From: Paramacrobiotus richtersi | Lineage: Eukaryota; Tardigrada; Eutardigrada; Parachela; Macrobiotidae | Length of the DNA stretch: 39,328 nucleotides | NCBI GenBank assembly: GCA_034698045.1 | Contig: JAQGAU010000120.1 | Coordinates: forward strand, 1 to 39,328 | Reading direction: 5' to 3' | In this document: positions 20,099 to 28,829 of the stretch, one piece after another | Layout of the letters: each line of letters opens with the position of its first letter | Numbering within the stretch: the first letter of the stretch is position 1 | Made by a program: the position numbers and the translations under genes | The notes under the pieces: model-generated | Told to the model about the DNA's origin: nothing | Seen by the model: only the letters and a program-made list of their open reading frames with translations | The model's database searches: none

Positions 20099-20487
20099 TT
20101 AGAGACTGGTTCGCGGTAGCGTTGTAACGCGTTCCGAAGTATGTTCAACAGCTTTAGCGGTCATCGCGGGCTCTTGTGATATATTGCAGCTATAGCTAAG
20201 ATCGTCCAAAACGTCGACGTATAAAGGCGCCTGAAGCGAGCAATCGGCTTTCGACAAAATTCTCTCTGTAGATCGAAAGAATACCCGCATTATCGGAATA
20301 CCTACGCTTGCGATGGCTGAACTTCGGTCTCTTTTCCCGAGCGGTTTTCCTTCGGTTCTTTATTAAATTCGGTATGCGCTCGCCGGCCAGCGTCAAGTTT
20401 TGTCGGTTTAACTGGTTTAAGCACCGACTTTGCTAGCTTGCCCTGCGTTAGGTCTCCATTTTTGCCAGTTATCACTAGAGAATTCAT
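20099..20487 (-). other. Two adjacent coding-like frames, possible small decayed gene
   Basis: On the minus strand, 20487-20302 encodes a basic polar peptide (ITGKNGDLTQGKLAKSVLKP, then an Lys/Glu-rich end). After an acceptor-like CTTTCGATCTACAG (ending at 20266) another frame reads ILSKADCSLQAPLYVDVLDD and MTAKAVEHTSERVTTLPRTS to a TAA at 20099. A GTAGGT site at the end of the first part would give an intron of only about 40 nt and the wrong phase, so the two parts cannot be confidently linked. The overall layout, basic N-part and acidic C-part, suggests a disordered regulatory protein. No family was recognised. Confidence 0.25.
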
Positions 20488-20774
20488 GCAGATACATTGC
20501 TCTCAGTGGCTTGCAGTAGGTCTGGACAAGACATGGCTGCTGCGCGCATTGTCTCAAGTATCCAAGCGGAACTTCTGGAGATAAACGGCGCGAGATACGA
20601 TTCTCGGAAAGGGAGGTCAAGAGCTCAAACTGGTAACATGAATAGCGACCGTACGATACAGCGTGATGGTAGTGTAAAGGTGTGGACGTCTCAGAAACGA
20701 CGAAATCTGTGGCCGTTAGTCCATCGAGTTGGTTTGAACTGTGAACTGGTCATGGTATAGATCATCAAGAGGTT

Positions 20775-20807
20775 GCAAAGGTCTTCGTATCTTACGAAGG
20801 TCTTTGC
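20775..20807. repeat. Near-palindrome, 15-bp arms
   Basis: GCAAAGGTCTTCGTA, a 3-nt centre TCT, then TACGAAGGTCTTTGC: the arms pair except for two central positions. The function is unknown. Confidence 0.6.
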
Positions 20808-21260
20808 AGATCTGCAGCTCTGCAAGCACATCGCCAATGCTTTCGGGCCCGGAGGAGCCGAAAACAGTTGCATATTTTAGACCCATTGGCTGTCATCCGG
20901 TTAATGGTCATTCCTTTAATTTTGCATACAGTCTTGCTGTTAGTCGTGACATAGCTACAACCTTCCGGATGCGAGGGTTTTGGCCAAACCTGCTTAAGGA
21001 CAATCATGATAAAACATCTCTACGACCACGGCTTAGGAACGAAACATAAATCCAGAGCTTTCATTAAGCGAATCGTAACGCCGCTTCAGTATTATATCGA
21101 AAGCCGAACAAACACATACTCAGTCAACAGGTCCTTCTTCCGCAGTCCGGGTATCCTGTGTTGCCTTCCGGATCCCAAGCAGCTCCACGTTCGTGTTGCC
21201 GTCCACGACCATGCGAATCGCTAAGACGGCTATAAGACGAAATCTGCGGTGGATGTCCGT

Positions 21261-21788
21261 TCATAGCGTGGATTGACGGTACAAATAGTCTTCCGGTTGA
21301 ATTTCGGCCAGCTGGACAATCATGTGTGATTGCAGGAGTTGGGTAAGAATATGCTCTACAAAAGCGTGCATATGCGTTTTCTCTTGATACAGGCAGGTTA
21401 AGCTACTTCTTATGAATGTCCGATCAACGTACAATAGTCTGCTTCCATCGAGCAATCCCGAACGAACATCAAGGTTATGTATCAGCATTACTATACAAAC
21501 CGGTACAAAATATAAGCATTCAAGCAACCCACTGATTTGCTTTTCGCCTTTATCAGGGTACAGCTTGACTTGTTTTTTAGCTAAAGCAACCACAGGGTTA
21601 TCAACAGCATGAATTTTGTGTGCAAGAAACAGATGTTTTCTGGCTAAATTTCTGAGAGAGTTTGCATTAGCAATAGACTTTTGCGCATCTTCACGTCTAT
21701 TAAACAAGCGCGGTTCATTACGAAAATTATTAGTGTACTCTGATTCAACGGATTTCAGTTTTGTGCGTTCGCTTATGGATTCAAGCAC
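21261..21788 (-). pseudogene. Helitron/PIF1-type helicase C-terminal fragment
   Basis: A 175-codon minus-strand frame contains FRNEPRLFNRREDAQ, then ARKHLFLAHKIHAVDNP, then VMLIHNLDVRSGLLDGSRLL. This is the order at the end of PIF1-like helicases of Helitrons: 'a-rLf-tr--v---N---l', a variable insert with 'i-A-D', and the motif '-GarVMLtrNldv--GLvNGs-G-V'. Walker A and B lie outside this part and were not found next to it. In a live Helitron the helicase unwinds DNA for rolling-circle transposition. The frame itself is uninterrupted for its length but isolated, and it sits directly against a gypsy RT piece on the same strand. The final ~40 residues after LLYVDRTFIRSS show little family likeness. 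Confidence 0.6.
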
Positions 21789-21924
21789 TGACTTTGCAAC
21801 AAAAAATCTAGTTCGTTGGACAAAACGCGTTCCTACATACTATGGTATAAGTGACTCGCAAATGTGGCAAAAGTTAATATTAGATGCTTTAATGGAAGAG
21901 CTTGCTAATAGTAAGATGGCAGCA

Positions 21925-22339
21925 TCATAGTAAGATAAGGCACCAATGAGCGATCGCAGTTGTTTTGGATATTTTCAGTGCCTTTATAGGGACTATTTTT
22001 AGCTGGGTACGGCTTAAATGCTTGTTAACTAATGACAAGAATTCTGACTTCTTTGGATGCAATCTCGCATTTACGCGGCGACATGGTGAAGCATGCTGCT
22101 TGTGAGGCTGTTCTAGTAATTTAATGTATTGGTCAAAGGTGGAACCCCCGCCGAGCACATCCTCGTGTAGCAGACAACGCCGCGGCAAGAAAAAAATCGC
22201 TCTTGGTATTAACTGCGCTTTGAAATGTAGCTGTAGCGCCACATAGTACAAAGGTCATCCTTAAAAATTCATGTTGTGTGGTAAATGGATATGGTAAATG
22301 GTTTATTTCAGGGGAACTGTTGGAGGCTGCCAGGAACAT
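21925..22339 (-). pseudogene. Ty3/gypsy reverse transcriptase fossil
   Basis: The minus strand carries PYPFTTQHEFLRMTFVLCGA followed by ATFQ, the palm block before the catalytic loop, and further on STFDQYIKLLEQ and LHPKKSEFLSL, the block after the loop ('H--hl--v---L---gl-l-p-KC-F'). The order and spacing fit gypsy RT. It is a broken, partial copy without its own protease or RNase H in this orientation. Confidence 0.7.
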
Positions 22340-22579
22340 TCATTTTCGGCAGAAAACAGACGTGCCGCTCTGCACATATTTGTGTGCCTAGTTTTTTTAC
22401 AGCGATGTGATACACAACCTCCATATACCGCTTGCGCCGACCTTCCTGGGGTAATGACAGCTTTTTTGCTGTACCTTTGCAGGTTTTCGATCCGCTTCTT
22501 TGTTACTGAGAGATCGAAAGTGATTCAGTCAGTAATGGGTACTCTTTCCGTTATTCGCCGATTGTCAGCTTCTGGTAGC

Positions 22580-22960
22580 AACTTTATCCGATCAAGCTGC
22601 ACCAAGCATATTCGCATGCAATTTTTATTAATTTTTTAAAAAATCTAAAAGGTTTTCGTAAATTCTAGTTAGGGCAGGGCTGCCCTATGTACCGAAGAGC
22701 GAACGGGAAAGAGAAAGTCCTTGCTTACGTCAGCAAAAACTTTAACCCAGCTGAGAGTCGATATTCCGTAACTGAACAGGAATGTCTAGCGATCGTTTGG
22801 TCGTCCAAACGATTAAGGCAGTACTTACTTACGTACAAACTTTATCCGATCAAGCTGCACCAAGCACATTCGCATGCGGTTTTTAGTAATTTTAATAATC
22901 TAAAAGGTTTTCGTGTATTCTAGTTGGGGCAGGGCTGACCTATGTACCGGAGAGCGAACG
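22580..22960 (+). repeat. Tandem direct duplication of about 125 bp, period about 258 bp
   Basis: The stretch 22580-22705 (ACTTTATCCGATCAAGCTGC through ATGTACCG and GAGCGAACG) recurs at 22838-22960 with a few substitutions and a small length change. The second copy falls at the end of the RNase H frame. Shared landmarks are AATCTAAAAGGTTTTCGT and GGGCAGGGCTG. Confidence 0.85.
22687..22923 (+). pseudogene. Ty3/gypsy RNase H fossil
   Basis: The frame reads RRANGKEKVLAYVSKNFNPA, then SRYSVTEQECLAIVWSSKRL and RQYLLTYKL. This is the highly conserved gypsy RNase H core ('pi-y-Sr-l--aE-nYs-tEkElLAvv-a---fr-YL'). RNase H removes the RNA strand during reverse transcription. The piece is a remnant: the RT in front and the integrase behind are not recognisable on this strand, and the end of the frame runs into the tandem duplication. 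Confidence 0.75.
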
Positions 22961-23568
22961 TCACGCCGTTCCCGTTCAGTTGACGGTCAGGTCTTTCCGC
23001 TTAGGCGAGTGGGTAAACCACTGTTATGTCCCGCTCTCAACAAGACTGAACATAATACGAACGGTATCGGTCTTCAAACGTCTGACAAGTTCCATGTAAT
23101 GGTAATTACGTACCAGCTGTGCCTAACTTTGCATTTTACAGGTACAGCCTGTACCTGCTTGGGTTTTGGCAAACTATCCCGAGCACTAATGGTGATCTTC
23201 CAGTTTTATAGAGCTGACAAGGAAACTTCTGCGGCTAAGGTTTTCGCGGTAACAGAACCAAAAGCTTATTATGTTATCTATTCTGATTACTTTCTGCAGC
23301 ACTTCTGTTGTGACCATTCTCTCCTCTACAATTCGATCCACCAAAGGCAGACAGCCAGCGGCAGTCCTTCTAATTGCAATGATGTCCAGATTTGGCAGTA
23401 CAGCAATCAATACCTCATCAGGTGCTTCAGATTTAAGTATGCAAACGATGTCACAGAGTTCGCTTTTGCACCGCGCGTGACACATCTTTACGTGGAATCA
23501 ATCCAAACGGACTGGGCGCTGTATTTCTGAAGTACATTTGCGCTGTTGGCAGTAACTTTGTCAACACA

Positions 23569-23847
23569 TTGGGCTCGACTTTTACAGTGCATTTACTAAA
23601 CCCCCATTTTAGAAGCGTACATCGCGCACCATGGTCCTTGGATGTTATATCAACTAGATCTACCAAGATGCTGATACCGCAGTTAACGAAATATGTCACT
23701 AAAGGTGCTATAAGGTCAGAAAGTAAGGAACGAGCTGTGGACTTCCCAGATCTACAGCACGTAAGGGCCCTCGGGCGAAAACGAGCCCTGCTGGATAGGA
23801 ATGACAAAAACCTACTAGAGCAGGTACAAAACACACATACAGAATAA
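23569..23847 (+). other. Coding-like ORF ahead of RWV..RVD copy 2
   Basis: The second half of this 92-codon frame (ESKERAVDFPDLQHVRALGR, then KRALLDRNDKNLLEQVQNTH) is protein-like, charged and helical. It ends just before the RVD block of copy 2 in another frame. It may be the N-terminal part of the same family. No match to known domains was recognised. Confidence 0.25.
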
Positions 23848-23925
23848 CACGCTATACGAAAGTGCGAGTAGATAAGCTCTGGCAAGACTGGCTGGACGAT
23901 ATCGGCCACAAGCGGGCGTCAATGG
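23845..23925 (+). repeat. RWV..RVD repeat-family, copy 2 (short)
   Basis: The reading YTKVRVDKLWQDWLDDIGHK matches copy 3 (MRVDELLRDWLDDISHQ). At the DNA level 23864-23916 and 28466-28518 share most of 53 bases, including GACTGGCTGGACGATAT. Similarity fades on both sides, so this copy is short. Confidence 0.6.
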
Positions 23926-23980
23926 TACCTATCTGTTCATTGTGGGGCACATATAACTGTTTATTTACACAGTGGCTAAA

Positions 23981-24590
23981 CTAGCATCTCAACTCATTAA
24001 GCGGAGGAAACCAGGTCATGTTCAAGCGGCTGAGAAATCCAGTCGCTGTCCGTTTGCTGCGTCGAGCCTTAATAGCCTTTCTATGCTGCTGTTTCTTGAG
24101 CTTTTGCGTCACCTTTCTTGCGGCGTTGTGAATTACTGATTCTACGGCCTGCGTTGCAGCGCCTGTTCTGTGCGGTGGCACTTTTGTAACTGAGTTTGAC
24201 AGAAAAGGAGCTGCCTCGCTGGGTATCCGTTTGACAAAAATGCAGCATTCTACCCCAAAAGCTGCCGCCTCCTAGGATGTACCCGTATATTTCGGCATTT
24301 CAGTTCTATACTGGTTGTTGACCAGCTGTGCATAGCGAGACTCGTCAAACGCATAGGCCTGAAGTGCCGCTCTTTAGCGTCTGCGTGTATGCGGATAAAT
24401 AATGCCGTCGTTAATTGCAGCCACTTCTTTTATCCAGTTTGTGGCGGATGTTAGATCCATCTTATGCCAGTCTCCTGGGCGAAGTTGATTCTACATGTGG
24501 AATGTAAAAAATTCATCCGAAACCTGTTTCCGGCTGAAGCCTAAACATTGTGGCATTGACCAAGCGGTCTCCTTGAAAATTGCTGAACGT
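23981..24590 (-). pseudogene. Unidentified coding fossil with basic C-terminus
   Basis: One minus-strand frame is protein-like across about 200 codons. It includes SMPQCLGFSRKQVSDEFFTF, MDLTSATNWIKEVAAINDGI, ALQAYAFDESRYAQLVNNQY, and a strongly basic stretch RKVTQKLKKQQHRKAIKARR, before ending at 23981. It is broken. The mix of an amphipathic middle and a basic tail could suit a nucleic-acid-binding or virus-like structural protein, but I recognise no family. Further protein-like sequence on the same strand (24663-24917, for example RNGSPKEIRDRLTNGRMLTT) may belong to it. Confidence 0.35.
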
Positions 24591-26007
24591 TTCGGTGAAG
24601 GCCTCAGAAAATCCTTGGAAAGTTGCCTGTTTGTGAGTTTTGAAAGCAACGAATAGAAACAGTCATTTGGTGTTCAAACAACAAAAGTCACAAAATTGGT
24701 TCTTGTGCGTTATTGCATATGGTTGATTAGCCAGCGGCAGAGAGATAATGCCGCTATGCCAGTGTTGTAAAAGTTTGATCGTTAACTGTTCGGTTGTCAG
24801 CATACGACCGTTGGTCAGCCGGTCTCTTATTTCCTTTGGAGAGCCATTGCGAGCGGATCTGTCGTGCAGTTTCGTCCCTACTGAAACGCAGCATCCCGCT
24901 AATGACACTATCAACATTGTTGCTGCCTAGCTGCAACAATGTTGGTAGTCGGGTGCATTTTTTAATTAAATTTATTGTTCACCTAGTGGTTTAGTTCAAT
25001 TGTTTTGCGAAGTTTTACGGAATCGTTTATACCGACTGTGGCATGTCACGCAGCTTTCAAATGGATGGACTCCTGGATAAGCTTTCCCGAAATGTGTTGC
25101 ACAAGAATGGGATTCTATGAGTCAACAGCCGTGCCCTGACTGAAAACGCTCACGTGAGACTGATCTTTTTGCGAAGTGTGATGTATAATCCTACTTCGGT
25201 AACTTTTCGCTTACCTTGCCGGGCTACGCGTGTTGTTCGTTCGGCGCAACGTTATGTTTGTTAAGCCTTTTTTAACAAACGCTGTCGTAAAATCGCCCAG
25301 GCTTGGTGCGCTTGGGTGTGCCCCAAACAGACGACCATTTTATGCATTTCGCGAGGGAATCAAATACTTTATTTCAAAAATAGTCGATCTCCACAAACAT
25401 TATAGCGATGGATAAGGACATTTGTCAAACGTTTACTCGAACAAATCTGAACGATTTTCTGAATCCCTAGCATTTTTTCATGCACCAGCTGAAAGGTAAT
25501 ATTTACGCAGCCTCAACAACATGTCCGAATTACAAGTTACCTTAATATAAAGAACAGCTATTTTGGTCGTAGCTCGACTTTTAGGAAAATTTTACGATTA
25601 CCGTCCTCAAGTGTGCTGCGGCATTCCATTGGATTTATCCCGAACATAATTCGTCATCATCAGTATCGTCTCAGTTGTGGACGGCATTTGGAAACAGGAC
25701 CTTGAGAAAGAGATCAGAATACAGTACATCACGGTTGCCGTTTTGGATGCCGGGAAAACACGGAATTAGTACGGCGTAACATTTTTTACTTCAGTGGCCG
25801 CTACGCGGAGTCGCAAGGTAAATGAACCTTGGTATTAATGATATAATGCACAGGGAGACGTCATTTCAGTCGAGGTACTATAACTATCACCCCAGATCCA
25901 CAGAGGCGATCGACGATGAGAAGGCTCATTAAAGCATACGCATGAGATCTAGAAGGAAGACGCTCCCAGATGTGAATACCCGATTTTACAAAACGCAATC
26001 GACAGAA

Positions 26008-26101
26008 TGCTTATTGCAAAACGGCGCGAAGACACACAAATTCTGATTTTTCACTTCCCCGTCGGAGATAACAGTAAGACAAATGATGAAATGCAAGTTT
26101 A
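26008..26101 (+). other. Very short coding-like ORF
   Basis: ATG at 26008 opens 30 codons (LIAKRREDTQILIFHFPVGD, then a polar end) to TAA. It is the only protein-like stretch I see between 24.95 and 26.34 kb; the rest of that interval shows no gene. It may be chance. Confidence 0.12.
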
Positions 26102-26412
26102 ATGTGCATTTCTCGCTTTGCGTCACAGAAAGCTTGGCAGTCCACAGACTGAGTGATGTAAGCGGTCAGGGTTTTTTTCTCTTTGGCTATAATTGGGTGC
26201 CGTGGATAAACCCAACATCACGCAGTGAAAACAGCGTCTAACCGCCCACGGGGAGCATAAAATTCAGTAACAAAAGTTTGTTCCAACCAAATTCTCACTG
26301 AAATAGCTGAACAAAATATTTTCTGTTGTTTTTAGGGCAGGATACTAAGCAGGGGCGTATGAATACCATGGGCAGGTACCGGTAAAACGCTGTAAAAATG
26401 CGCGACAGGCGG

Positions 26413-26556
26413 CTACGAGGACAGGTCTTGCACAGCATACTACCACAGGGAAAACCGATTCATAGAGTTCGCTCCTGGTCGAGATCGAGAGGTTCGAATG
26501 CTGTGTCATGCGGCACAGTTTTCCTCCCTGAGTAACAACGATGAATCCAAACCGCA
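26413..26556 (+). repeat. Dispersed repeat half H1, copy A
   Basis: This matches 38781-38914 in the same orientation with scattered differences. Shared landmarks are ACGAGGACA, ACAACATACTACCAC-like sequence, TGCGGCACAGTTTTCCTCCC and CGAATCCAAA-like sequence. Nothing decisive shows whether it codes; the minus strand is open through it in copy A. Confidence 0.8.
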
Positions 26557-27123
26557 AAGCATAGATCCAGGAAGCAACCGTCGTAACATTTACAACAGCG
26601 TTATGCCACCACCACATTCGGAAACGGGGTTTCGTTTTCCCGAAGCCTGTCGTCAACTCATTAGAAACAAATGAGGCTTTTAACAGTGCAAGTACGAATC
26701 GTGTTGCCTTGAAAAGGGTTCTGCATAAATCCGCATCACGTGATGTATATCGATCAAGTTCCGAATAAGCTTCAGCCTCACGTTACAGCTCACTGAGCCT
26801 TACGAAATGCTGCTAAAAGCTTTTTATCAATGTAGTGATTCACACAGCGAACAAAAAAGCTGACGATTCTACAGTAAGCAGACTGAACCCGAGTCTGGCG
26901 CGTAGTCTGAACAAAAAGTCCGGAATACTCATACTGACAGACGAAATACATTGAAGGAACGTTGGGACTACAGAAATTCTCCGGAACATTGATGCAGTGT
27001 TGTCTACAAAGAGGAAACAGTTGGATATTAAACGCCGATGTGTAAGCATCGATGATGGATTTGAAAGATCACCGATCCGGCTGATTACGTTACCGCAATT
27101 AAAACTAGCACGCAAGCAAACAT

Positions 27124-27426
27124 TTGCCGTTGGAAAGGGCAATCAAATACACCATGTTAAGGCACCACGCTTCAGCCCAAAGCGTAAAATCGCCACTTTC
27201 TAAACCCGGTGACTATGTTCTGGCGTTGCGGCCAATTACTGAACCGTGGTGTACTAGTAAGCTCGTGCGCAAATGGATCGGACCATTAGTGGTTTTAGAA
27301 CAAACCAGTACAAATAAAACCATACCAGTTCGGACCGGAGACGAAACATTTCACGTTTTTGCACTGTATATCGAAAGCACAAGCATGGGTATGTCGGTTT
27401 GTTCCAAGCAGCCTCTACAACTGTAA
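27124..27426 (+). pseudogene. Ty3/gypsy integrase C-terminal fossil
   Basis: The frame has KPGDYVLALRPITEP, KLVRKWIGPLVVLEQ, then FHVFALYIEST. This is the order of the integrase C-terminal module of gypsy pol ('GD-V-l------KL---w-GPf-V------VHv--Lk'). The catalytic core was not found upstream. The H2 repeat begins 36 bp after the stop, so H2 is probably part of this element's 3' non-coding end. It is broken and old. Confidence 0.55.
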
Positions 27427-27461
27427 CTTTTTGATCGAGCTACCCAAAATCCTGACAGATA

Positions 27462-27718
27462 CGCAGAAACTTAGCTTTTTTCTATACTGTGGGATATTGA
27501 CATCTGTGCTGTGCTTTCCGTGTTTAGCTGTCATTCGGTTTTTTCCCTTGTAACAATATGTGTATGTCGTCCAAATCTGGATTCCCGTACCGCATTGTCA
27601 TGTACCCGTTCCTGTTCATTGCATTCGCTCCAAGATTTGTTAAATCAAAGACAGTCGGGCGCCACGAGCATCGACCCAGTGGTTCCTGCATTTCAAGGGG
27701 CTGTTACGGCTGCAAGTT
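27462..27718 (+). repeat. Dispersed repeat half H2, copy A (possible LTR or 3' UTR)
   Basis: It starts CGCAGAAACTTAGC and continues with CTATACTGTGGGATA, ACATCTGTGCTGTGCTTT, CGCATTGTCATGT and AGTCGGGCGC. The same string lies inverted at 39207-38966 with moderate divergence. Its place right after a gypsy integrase end suggests LTR or 3' UTR sequence, but no TG..CA ends or target duplication could be shown. Confidence 0.75.
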
Positions 27719-28024
27719 TCACCAGATAAAAGCAGCCTTGATGTGCTTTGCAAGGTACAGAATGCAAGGAGAACTGCCTCAAGAAAAACTTTGGATATGC
27801 TAGCGGTTATTGTTATCGTGACGCAACGGACTAGAGTAACGTTATGGTATATTCCCGTAAATATAACGCCGCTCGGCACGTTATGGGAAACCATCGCAAA
27901 GTAGTGACTAAAACTAGCCAAAGTCGCAGCCCATGCGGGTTGTTGGTCGACCAGGAACCCGAAAATGCAGATCGTCGTATTGAGCCATCTGTTCCGCTCA
28001 TTTGAGTTAACAATGGACGTCCCG

Positions 28025-28231
28025 CTAACAGCTGTTTGCAACTTCGGTTAGCGCAGGCTGTATTTCCCTAGATAATTCAATATTAATTGCTCCGTCCGGT
28101 TTGTCGGTCCATGGTTTAAGCTGAGACACATGAACAATGTCACGTTTCCGTTTTCCGCTGCGGTTTTCAAGCTCATAGTTAACGTGATTGACTTTGCGAA
28201 TAATTTCATATGGTCCGTGCCATGATCTCAA
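28025..28231 (-). pseudogene. Ty3/gypsy integrase C-terminal GPY/F module fossil
   Basis: The minus frame starts with WHGPYEIIRKVNHVNYEL and continues to IVHVSQLKPWTDKP, ending in a polar tail. This is a textbook GPY/F module and pol terminus ('W-GPy-v--k-n-v-Y-v------vvHv-qLKpy'). The rest of the integrase is not readable upstream on this strand. It points at the plus-strand pol end at 27426, so two elements converge here. Confidence 0.75.
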
Positions 28232-28415
28232 TAATTTTAAGCCGTGCCACTAACAAATTTCAATATTTTGATACGTATGTCGTGAAACCACCGGACACCC
28301 TCGGAGGATGCAACTGTCCCACGGCAAACGCCCGCAGTGCCACTTCGGTGAAAGTACTTTCCTTCATTGGTCCACTCGTTCATCGGTCAGAGCGTCTGTT
28401 TGAGTAATCGAGTAG

Positions 28416-28586
28416 AAGCAATTGCGAAGTAGACATATGAATAAATACGGGCGTTGGGTCGACATGCGAGTAGATGAGCTCCTGCGAGACTGGCTGGACG
28501 ATATAAGCCACCAGGGGGTGCTCACAACAGATGACCTTGATCAGCAGCACCGTCGCCGAGCAGTGGAGCATCCGGGCCGCAAGTGA
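28416..28586 (+). other. RWV..RVD repeat-family ORF, copy 3
   Basis: A 57-codon open frame reads KQLRSRHMNKYGRWVDMRVD then ELLRDWLDDISHQGVLTTDD and a basic end, closing with TGA. Compared with copy 1, the shared positions are QLR, Y-x-RWV, RVD, LR and following helix residues. It begins just after a stop rather than at an ATG, and no splice acceptor is clear. It lies about 185 bp beyond the start of the minus-strand integrase piece. Confidence 0.45.
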
Positions 28587-28829
28587 TGGACAGTATATGC
28601 AACCACGACTATTTGGCAGTTAACGCACACTGAACGGGCACGTATTCGCTTTCAGGACGTCTACACAATACTGCAACGTGCAACTGTTTAAATTGCTGCG
28701 CCGATTTCTGCAGGCGTTACTTTTACGCAACGATCTGGTGTGTTTCACTAAAGGATGAATGGTCATTTCGCGTCGATGCGTGGTGCGTCGGATGCATACT
28801 TTGCGAGGCCAGTGGGCCACTGGCATTGG

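Noticed and set aside
21616-21930. Plus-strand frame of 104 codons overlapping the Helitron helicase
   Set aside because: The minus-strand frame carries clear helicase motifs; the plus frame has no domain and is its shadow.
23451-23909. Minus-strand 152-codon frame
   Set aside because: It overlaps the plus-strand coding-like stretch and RVD copy 2, is Ser/Cys/Leu-rich without motif, and is best explained as a shadow.
23981-24917. Assignment of the minus-strand coding fossil to Polintons
   Set aside because: No Polinton hallmark (protein-primed PolB, packaging ATPase, Ulp-type protease or long terminal inverted repeats) was recognised nearby, so the name is not justified.
27640-28041. A minus-strand 133-codon frame after the integrase end, considered as an envelope-like gene
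   Set aside because: It is read antisense to the H2 repeat, overlaps another open frame, and has no signal peptide, furin-type site or anchor that I could defend.
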